Source: Apricaphanius iberus (taxonomy: Eukaryota; Chordata; Actinopteri; Cyprinodontiformes; Aphaniidae). Taken from it: a stretch of DNA of 64,000 nt. Under the pieces are notes generated by a model. That model ran no database searches and was not told the origin of the DNA. It saw only the letters and a list, made by a program, of their open reading frames with translations. The DNA lies in the NCBI GenBank assembly GCA_028564705.1, contig JAPXFQ010002640.1, positions 496,001 through 560,000 on the forward strand. Direction: 5' to 3'. Made by a program: the position numbers and the translations under genes. Positions 57,801 to 64,000 of this stretch are shown piece by piece (position 1 is the first letter of the stretch; each line of letters opens with the position of its first letter).

Positions 57801-59206
57801 ATCTTAAATTACCTGTAAAAACTCAGCTAGAAAGATTGATCACATATTATATAACACAATTATACTATATAATACTATATAATTATATTGTTATGACAAA
57901 TTATACGAAATGCATTTTAATATCTAAAAAAACGTTAAGTAACAAAAAACCAAGGATGTATGTAAGTTTGTATATATTTGAGCTTATATGCACTCACTGG
58001 CCACTTTATTAGGTACACCCTGCTAGCACCAGGTTGGACCCCCTTTCGCCTTCAGAACTGCCTTAATCCTTTACAGGATAGATTGAACAAGGTACTGGAA
58101 ACATTTCTCAGAGATTTTGGTCCATATTGACATGATAGTAGTTGGTGCAGATTTGTCAGCTGCACATCCATGATGCAAATCTCTCGTTCCACCACATCCC
58201 AAAGGTGCTTTATTGGAATGAGATCGGGTGACTGTGGAGGCCATTTAAGTACAGTGAACTCATTGCCATTTTCAAGAAACCCGTCTAAGATTAATCCAGC
58301 TTTATGACATGGCGCATTGTCCTGCTGGAAGTAGCCATCAGAAGGTATATACACTGTGGTCATAAAGGGGTGGATATGGTCAGCAACAATACTCAGGTAG
58401 GCTGTGGCATTAAAGCGATGATCAATTGTTACTAAGGGGCCCAAAGTATGTTATGGACATAGGTTACGGAGCAGTTGGACAGGTGTGCCTTATAAAGTGG
58501 CTATTGAGTTTATAATTCTACAAATGTCATATAATTGTGACCTGTGTCTTATTTTCCTATAAATGGTTCTAATTTCTTAATCTCTTGTTGGATTTTAAAT
58601 TAGCTCTGATTCAACACACACCCGAAGCCAATGGCGGTCCAGTAGTTGCGAACGCCGTGATGTGGTCCGACCATGGGCAGCAGGTCAGGGGTGTATGTGA
58701 TTGGTCCAGACACGACATTGATGATGTCGGCTTTCTTCAGCACAGGAACCATCTCCATGGCCATTTCAATATGCTCCATTATTCTGTCGAGGTCCGACTC
58801 AAACAGCTCCTTCCCGAAACCTTACAGCAACAAGAACAGGCGTTAAAAACAAACCCGCTGTCATATCTAATCAGCACATATCTTTATATTATCCAGATAT
58901 AGAAAAAAAAAATTGATATTGCTAGATTAGGATATGGATAATCCGTGGCGGGCAGACCTGGTGGTACTCCATCTCTGACCCAAGAGTCCTGAACCACCAT
59001 CTTCTCCATCTTTTCATACGGACCAAAAAGCAGCCCATCCCTCTCCTGACGCATATAGTAGGAGCCCTCCAGGTCCCTGATGACAGCCAGTTCCTTCTTC
59101 AGAGCCTTCACCTCTGGTACTGTTGCGGTCACCACATACTGGTGATGCACAGGGATGGTGGGGTGTTCGAAACCAATCATTTTGCCCACCTCACGGGCCC
59201 AAAACC
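48681..59206 (-). CDS. dmgdh: dimethylglycine dehydrogenase, last eleven exons (5' end missing)
   Basis: Mitochondrial matrix flavoenzyme that demethylates N,N-dimethylglycine to sarcosine, passing the one-carbon unit to tetrahydrofolate and electrons to ETF. The eleven exons are 58958-59206, 58622-58820, 55828-55997, 55582-55735, 54591-54756, 54350-54480, 51238-51455, 50214-50371, 49202-49261, 48973-49107 and 48681-48893. They join in phase into 1853 nt (about 617 codons), corresponding to roughly residue 250 to the end of the 866-aa human protein. The translation begins at [10 protein letters not shown] in the FAD-dependent oxidoreductase domain, crosses the central domain ([12 protein letters not shown]), then the folate-binding aminomethyltransferase fold ([35 protein letters not shown]), and ends KKAKAKA-stop. 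It is not the paralogue sarcosine dehydrogenase: the C-terminal [13 protein letters not shown] and the placement next to ARSB fit DMGDH. The first exons, with the FAD-linking histidine, were not found. Confidence 0.95.
48973..49107 (-). CDS. dmgdh: DMGDH exon
   Basis: Encodes [38 protein letters not shown] and TIWHNGK. It is 45 codons, phase 0 at both ends. The acceptor is AGAACAG|CCGGCT and the donor GGCAAG|GTAACA. It belongs to the C-terminal barrel of the folate-binding fold. Confidence 0.95.
49202..49261 (-). CDS. dmgdh: DMGDH micro-exon, 20 codons
   Basis: A 60-nt in-phase exon encoding [20 protein letters not shown]. The acceptor is TTTCAG|ATGAAC and the donor AACAAG|GTAACT. Length and sequence match the equivalent vertebrate segment, so it is a real exon despite its size. 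Confidence 0.94.
49262..50213 (-). other. DMGDH intron with a MITE-like repeat
   Basis: A 952-bp intron. About 49660-49900 has opposed ends GGTGTCCAAAGTAAGTC and GTTTGGACATCC, resembling hAT-type MITEs. Nothing else noted. Confidence 0.55.
50214..50371 (-). CDS. dmgdh: DMGDH exon
   Basis: Encodes [39 protein letters not shown] and RGWGAE. The acceptor is GTGCAG|GTGAGC and the donor GCTGAG|GTACAC, phase 0. It matches the conserved GELGWELY and RLEK motifs of the family. Confidence 0.95.
50372..51237 (-). other. DMGDH intron, no feature seen
   Basis: An 866-bp intron. A loose inverted pairing of ATATGTAGCTATAATATAGG-type sequence occurs near 50690-50820. No coding or mobile element recognised. 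Confidence 0.5.
51238..51455 (-). CDS. dmgdh: DMGDH exon
   Basis: Encodes [39 protein letters not shown] and the segment up to RAIRISYTG. The acceptor is CTCAG|GTGGAT and the donor ACACTG|GTAAAG. It matches the folate-domain core. Confidence 0.95.
52427..54101. repeat. CCAGAGGTGGG-family MITE, copy 2, with insertions
   Basis: Starts CCAGAGGTGGGAAGAGTAC and ends ACTACCCACCACTG, with interior blocks shared with 8890-9447 (TTCTTCATTCAGTGAAGTTACT). It is interrupted by the Tigger-like element at 53546-54081 and by a block at about 52572-53090 whose ends TAAAGGTCCAGAG and CGGGGGCTTTAA face each other. Confidence 0.65.
53546..54081 (-). mobile_element. pogo/Tigger-like MITE with transposase N terminus
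   Basis: 536 bp between TA duplications (53544-53545, 54082-54083), ends ATAATTTCCGGACTATAA and, inverted, GCTTATAGTCCAAAAAATTA. The minus strand at 53640-53760 reads [20 protein letters not shown] followed by [14 protein letters not shown], the helix-turn-helix start of pogo/jerky-type transposases. The catalytic part is absent. Confidence 0.8.
54350..54480 (-). CDS. dmgdh: DMGDH exon
   Basis: Encodes [20 protein letters not shown] and [17 protein letters not shown]. The acceptor is TTCAAG|GTCGGC and the donor CTAAG|GTGAGA. It is separated from the exon before it by only 110 bp. Confidence 0.95.
54591..54756 (-). CDS. dmgdh: DMGDH exon: start of folate-binding fold
   Basis: Encodes [34 protein letters not shown] and [15 protein letters not shown], the beginning of the aminomethyltransferase-like (GCV_T) domain. 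The acceptor is CCTCAG|GCCCAG and the donor CCGAAG|GTAAAG, phase 0. Confidence 0.95.
54757..55581 (-). other. DMGDH intron, no feature seen
   Basis: An 825-bp intron without recognisable repeat or exon. Confidence 0.5.
55582..55735 (-). CDS. dmgdh: DMGDH exon: central domain
   Basis: Encodes [31 protein letters not shown] and [14 protein letters not shown]. The GWEQPHWF block is characteristic of the central domain of DMGDH. The acceptor is TTCCAG|TCGGTT and the donor ACAA|GTATGG. Confidence 0.95.
55828..55997 (-). CDS. dmgdh: DMGDH exon
   Basis: Encodes [32 protein letters not shown] and [10 protein letters not shown]. The acceptor is GTCCAG|GTATGG and the donor GTTG|GTAAGC. It begins after a 2.6-kb intron that carries several transposon remnants. 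Confidence 0.95.
56090..56350 (+). mobile_element. Tc1-like transposase scrap
   Basis: The plus strand reads [20 protein letters not shown], then a decayed ..GRWNNKG, equivalent to the VPTVKHGGGSIMLWGCF block. Confidence 0.65.
56792..57570. mobile_element. Harbinger-like MITE with TAA duplication
   Basis: A 779-bp element: terminal AGCTGCATTCCGACCGCAC pairs with the right end at 17 of 19 positions. TAA flanks at 56789-56791 and 57571-57573. The interior is GC-richer than the intron and contains many ACGCA/GACGGA motifs. No transposase recognised. Confidence 0.82.
57991..58510 (-). mobile_element. mariner/Tc1-like element, transposase C-terminal part
   Basis: Ends CACTCACTGGCCACTTTATT and, inverted, CAATAGCCACTTTATAAGGC. 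The minus-strand frame 58052-58444 encodes [48 protein letters not shown] and [12 protein letters not shown], the QQDNAPCH and SPDL.P...LW motifs of Tc/mariner transposases. The N-terminal half is deleted and the C terminus decays. Confidence 0.88.
58622..58820 (-). CDS. dmgdh: DMGDH exon
   Basis: Encodes [18 protein letters not shown], the acidic helix, then [20 protein letters not shown] and the [20 protein letters not shown] segment that closes the FAD domain. The acceptor is TGTAAG|GTTTCG and the donor TTCGG|GTGTGT. Confidence 0.95.
58958..59206 (-). CDS. dmgdh: DMGDH exon: end of FAD domain
   Basis: Encodes [16 protein letters not shown] through [11 protein letters not shown]. It includes [12 protein letters not shown] and [15 protein letters not shown], both conserved in DMGDH. 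The acceptor is TTTTTAG|GGTTTT with one base of the glycine codon in the previous exon. The donor is CCACCAG|GTCTGC. This is the most 5' exon recognised. Confidence 0.95.
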
Positions 59207-60409
59207 CTAAAAACATAAAGAGAGTGAATGGAATAGTTTCCAGTGAATCCAGGCCAAAGGACGGAAGCTATTCTTTTCTTAAATGAAAGCATATATACAC
59301 ACTCCACATTCTTGGACACCCCTGGTAAGGGAATGTTGAAAGACATTCCTCTTTTCCCCCCAAACTCACCAATTATTGGGACAGTTCCTTTAAACACATG
59401 TATCTGAAGCATTTCTTAGTTATCACTTTTATTTAGATTGACCAATAAACTTTAATTAGATACTTTAGTCAGTGATATCATGTTAGATTTCCTCCGTCTC
59501 TAGGTTCCATGGCATAAATAGAATGTGACACAGAAATCAAAAATGAAAAAGAGAAGAAAACATGCCACTGAACAAAGTTAGATCTGTGTCCATATGTACG
59601 GAAATGGCAACAAGAGGTACTAGTTTATACTTATAGTCAGATCAATAAATAATAAAAAGGGGGGAAAAAAGAACTGTAACAAATACTTTTAGGTATAGTA
59701 GAGGATTTGTGATGCTCTTGGCCTGTTTCTCATCTAAAGGCTCAAATCAATTCAAACTGCATAGTATTGTAAAATATCATACAGAAAATAATTACATCGA
59801 ATGTATTACTTGCGTTAAACTAGGCATAATCAAAGTAATAGTTAGAAAGTTGAAAACAACTCTAACTGTGATGCTCTGGATAAGGACCCATATAGTTCCC
59901 ACCACCACAGTGTGAAGGATGGCGAAGGAGGTGAAAAAAACCCCTCTAGTCTCTGTGTTTTAGAATAGAAAAAAATAAGGTTTATTTGCACTAAAAGATT
60001 TTAGAAATACTTAATTCAAGGCTTTTAGACATACTTCCCTGGTGCCAGTCTTGATCCAAAGATGTTTGAATATTAAGTTTCATTTGTGTTTGGACTTCGA
60101 TCATTTACTTAAAGTTGGTTTTAAGAGTTGGGGCACTCCTTTGTGTGTTTATTTCTTGCTTTCTCATCGTTTATGCATTTGATTTTGAGGTTCTTAGGCT
60201 AGTGTGCACTTCTGTTTCTGTTAGTTTAAGGTTCTGCCTTTCCTCTGCGGTTTTCCTATGTCTTGGCCTTGTTAATCTTTCCCCGATCCCCCACCTGCCA
60301 GTATGCTTCCTTCCCAGCTGTTTCCCCATCTCCTGTTTCCTTCTGCCTGCTCTCTTCCCTAGCTGTCTACACTCACCTCTAATTAGCTCCTCTGGTTCCT
60401 CTTCAGACT

Positions 60410-61099
60410 GAGGGTGTTTCTCAATGTCAAGGCGTCTTGCCTACCGAGGCACAGCCTTGGTAGGCAAGACGCCTTGCCTACGAGGACATTGTCCTTCCTT
60501 GGTCAAAAAAAACGGTTTGGAACAAACTAGCCTTACGTGACCGCGGCGGCTTACGTGGTCTGTTTACGTCCCGCCCATCGTAGTAGCATTTAGTGTAGTA
60601 ATATTACTTCAACCATGGAACTGGAAATGTATAACGAGAGTTTTACTTTTTTAATTTTTTTGTATATGTCAGTTAAATCAAATGTGCAAACGAATTAGTA
60701 CCTGGTAGCCACTGAAGCTGCAACTGCTAAGCAATTAACGGACCATATATAACTGCTTTGGATCTAAATAATAAGAAAAAAATAAAACAAACATTTTAGA
60801 TATAAGCCTGATGGTTAAAAATAGTTGACTTACATTTAAAATTGAAATTTTCCCCGAAGTAGGTGTTGCCGGCTCCTACCGCGCTGTATTCTGGGAAATT
60901 TTTGACCGGGAGCAGGCTCAAGGCACGTCTGATGTATCCTTGGTCAGTTAGCTAAACGGCTAACAAACGGAGGACAGATTCCTCCGTAGAACATGAACAT
61001 TGGAACACGCCTTGGCGGTCCCTGATGACGTATCTCCTAGGCAACCGGGGCGGGACCAAGGCATCAAGGTGAGGTTCCTGGGCTTTGAGAAACACCCTC
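60410..61099. mobile_element. TIR transposon with internal hairpin
   Basis: 690 bp with exact 15-bp terminal inverted repeats GAGGGTGTTTCTCAA (60410-60424 and 61085-61099), flanked by ACT on both sides (60407-60409, 61100-61102). Just inside the left end is a near-perfect 49-bp hairpin (60428-60476). GC-rich blocks near both ends; no transposase. Superfamily uncertain. Confidence 0.8.
60428..60476. repeat. 49-bp near-perfect hairpin
   Basis: CAAGGCGTCTTGCCTACC on the left pairs with GGTAGGCAAGACGCCTTG on the right. Only one arm mismatch is visible, around a central base. Subterminal in the transposon at 60410-61099. Confidence 0.92.
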
Positions 61100-62799
61100 A
61101 CTGTCCTTGATGGTTCCTTCCATTAATCTCCCTAAGACCTTGGTAGTGATTTTCTGTGAGTATTCAGCTTTTACCTACTTGAGGCAATCTGTCACAGTGA
61201 AGTATAAAATAAGCCCCGTCTCAGCCACACAACCGCAGCAAGTTTGAGTTGGAATAGCAAGTGTTAACCCCGCTATTGCTTTTAATTAACAGTTTTCTGT
61301 AGTATTCGAATTTATTGTCATCATAAGCCTTAAGTTTACTATTCTCTAAAATGTAATAATAATAAAAATTATTATTATTATTTTCTAGTTGACTAGCAAT
61401 GATGACATTACAATAGATTTATAGACGTTTTTTTTATTTTTTTTTACTCTGGAAAGATAGGTAGATAACATAGACATGAAAATAAATGTACATTTAATCA
61501 ATATCTCAATTTAGGCAACAAAGCCACCACCCCTTCATTATTTAATATACAAACACTGGAGTAAAACTAAAGCATTCAGAAACTTAGCACGGCAGATAAG
61601 CCGCTTACTCTATCCCCTCACTGATTACAGTTGAAGTGCTTTATAAATTGGCTTAAAAATTAACTTGTACAAAACAAATAAAAGTGGGTTCTCGAGTTTG
61701 TTGAGACATGTGAATGTAGCTGAAGCCAGTTGAAACTCGTCCAACTAACGTTTATCTCTGCTGCCATCCTTAACATCAGCATGTTTCGCTCACAAAAACC
61801 TCTTCTGCAGGTCTTTCTTCATTAACCCTGTGCAGGTTGTCCTGAACATGTGTTGTTCTTTTCTAAACATTTTTGAGCAACTCAAAAGGAACGGAGGCTG
61901 TTCAATAAAAACTTGCACATGGGGCTGATTCACTACATGAACTAATCCATTCAGAACACTCACAGAAAGGTACACTCAAAACCAATCTTGCTTTGCTTGA
62001 TGTTAAGCCGTCCCTCTATTTTTGAGTTTAAACTTATGGTTTAAGCTTGGAACCAATAGCACCTATATTTAGAGGTCTTTAACAGCAACCAAGCATTAAG
62101 GACATTCAGTCAGCTGGAATTCATTAACATAATTTGTGGTGACGTTTGCTAGGAAACAACTAAGCAAGCAAAAAATCTACATGACAAGTAAAAGCTAAAA
62201 ATTACTTGATATTTTCACACTGTATATCTACAGTAGCCTAACTGTGATAGACACAGACTACATGGAAAAATGCAGTAAGCCCAAACATCTGGGATAAAAC
62301 TAGGGAAATATCAGCATTAACATCAGTATGATGTTAGTTATTGTTTAAAAGTCTAATTCACTGAGAAACTGTGTAACACTTGTTTTATTAAAAGAGTTGT
62401 AAACACATACTAGTTGAGAACATTTTCTACAACCCCTGTTCCTTGCATTATCTACAGAAAGGAAATAAATGACAAACTCATAGTTATTTCAGCCCAGATC
62501 AAGATTATAAATGTCCTCAAAGGGCCGAAAGGAACAAGTTATATTGACTCCAGTTTGGAAACAGTCAACTTCACAGCCGTAATAAACATATTAACAGCTT
62601 TGTTAAAAGCTGTGTTCTTTTGGATTGACATGTCTCAGATGAGCCGCTAGCGCTGGTGACTACTGGCTTCTTCACTTCACAAGTTGATTGTTAAAACTTC
62701 TTCAACTAAAATTCACTAGGTTTTAGTCAGAGTTATGGACCTACAAGGCTTCACGATCTCATTTGACAAAATTATTGAATATTCATAGAAGGCAGAAGG

Positions 62800-63120
62800 G
62801 TAGCACAGCTGCTCAACCACAGTTTTCTGGCTAAACGCGCTCGCGAACCTTTATTATCCATGCTTAGCTCCAGGTCGGCTCAGTTAGCTCGTAGCTACAT
62901 TGACTCAGAGTTTGATGGTTGTCAATCATCCATCCTCACACCCCTACTCCCACTTTCACCACTCTGCCCCTTTTCTGTATTTTCCAGGAGACAAAACGCA
63001 CGACGCAGCCAAGATGGGAGTGGTGGGAAGCACCCATTAGCCTTCAGTTTTGCTTTTCAGAAAAGCATGGGTGACATCGCTGATGCTTTGTCTATCTTAT
63101 ATATACAATCTATGGTACCA
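62800..63120 (-). repeat. unclassified interspersed repeat, copy 2
   Basis: The reverse complement carries GTCACCCAT, GGGTGCTTCCCACC, CCATCTTGGC and TTAGCCAGAAAACTGTGGTT in the same order as positions 1-275. The two copies are inverted relative to one another. Confidence 0.6.
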
Positions 63121-64000
63121 CCTGAGGCTTCACTTGTGAGAGAACGTGCCGTTACGTAACCACGCACACATGTACCCATGTAACCGTGTTGATGAGGAGG
63201 CAGTGTTGTCCTTCAGATAGCTGCTAGATAAGCTAAACCAGCCAGCCCGGACACCCACACGAAGGCCATGTAAAGCAAAGAAGAGAAGAATTTTGTCCAA
63301 CACTACAAAAAGAACAAAAAGAACCTGTAACCATGACTTAGGAGTCTGTGAAGGGAATCTGGAGGCGGAAAGGAGGAAGATGTGGGGAGATGCTAAACGG
63401 TAAAGGAGATGAAAGTATATGTTACGCAACCTCATAAAAATAGCTTCTTGTGCTTTTAATCACAACTCCAACCACAATGCATTAAAAAAGGTAAGGCCTT
63501 TTCCGTTTCAGGAGAGATTTTTTAGCCCTCAATGCATGTAGGGAGAAGAAGACACTGATATTCATATATTTATTTATCTGGATTCTGGGAAGGAGTAGGA
63601 AATAAAAATGAATAAAGGTCTTGATGGAATTAAGTAAGAATATTTACTGGTTCTAGGTCTCTTTCTGAGACTTGATTTGGTGGTGAGAGATTTTCTTTTA
63701 TAATATGAAAAGAATGAGTTTCTTCGCTTTGCACATGAGATGTTTTAGTTCTTTAAAAACGAGGGGAAATGCTTGAACCACAGCACCGCTAAATTTGTGA
63801 AAATAGTGGTGAATAACATTAAATGTGGATCTCTGGTTATTTATTTGGTAAATTGTTTTCAGTCACCATAATTACACGCTTTTTGGTTTAATAAATATGG
63901 TTAGAATGGAAAAAGTAGAATTGAGAAAAATCTAAGTGGAAAAAGGGGAACATCTGAAATAAGATATTTCTAAAATTATTAAATGGATTTCATAGGGCTC

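Larger units (their letters stand above)
55998..58621 (-). other. DMGDH intron with three transposon remnants
   Basis: A 2.6-kb intron holding a Tc1-like scrap, a Harbinger-like MITE and a mariner-like copy, all listed separately. Confidence 0.85.
59207..64000 (-). other. DMGDH upstream intron (5' exons not found)
   Basis: By phase, the exon at 59206 needs an upstream exon ending in G. No exon matching the preceding FAD-domain segment was recognised here, so this is probably one long intron. It holds the TIR element at 60410-61099 and the repeat at 62800-63120. 61100-62790 and 63121-64000 show nothing. Confidence 0.6.

Overview
This window is vertebrate nuclear DNA, almost certainly from a teleost fish. 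The evidence is two spliced genes with canonical GT/AG junctions whose protein matches run exon by exon along known vertebrate enzymes, low-GC introns, and a dense load of Tc1/mariner-, hAT- and Harbinger-like fossils plus SINE-like and LINE repeats of the kinds that fill fish genomes. I see no operons, CRISPR arrays or prokaryotic genes.

Two genes are supported, both on the minus strand and arranged head to tail. DMGDH (mitochondrial dimethylglycine dehydrogenase) occupies 48681-59206. Its last eleven coding exons are present, about 617 codons, while the N-terminal FAD-binding part lies beyond the window or in unrecognised sequence above 59206. ARSB (lysosomal arylsulfatase B) occupies 15419-47732, with all eight coding exons present (523 aa predicted). 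The DMGDH stop and the ARSB start are 948 bp apart. The same order and orientation occur in mammals, so this is conserved synteny. The two enzymes act in unrelated pathways: choline/one-carbon catabolism in mitochondria, and dermatan/chondroitin sulfate degradation in lysosomes.

Region by region: 1-15418 is the 3' flank of ARSB. It holds no recognisable gene, but it carries a decayed 28S rRNA fragment (about 2271-2551), several MITEs, Tc1-like fossils and two LINE reverse-transcriptase remnants. 15419-47732 is ARSB. Its introns carry Tc1-like elements, a three-level nested insertion, a hAT transposase scrap and a young-looking Tc1-like copy 39 bp from the exon 2 acceptor. 47733-48680 is the short intergenic segment. 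48681-59206 is DMGDH, with a pogo/Tigger-like MITE, a mariner-like copy and a Harbinger-like MITE in its introns. 59207-64000 is the 5' continuation of the DMGDH locus and contains a transposon with a strong internal hairpin.

I found no convincing new biological system. The most unusual items are the 28S rRNA fossil, the nested and TAA-flanked elements, and the transposon sitting next to an ARSB splice site. Exon boundaries were placed by hand from splice consensus, reading phase and recalled conservation of the human proteins. No alignment or database search was run.
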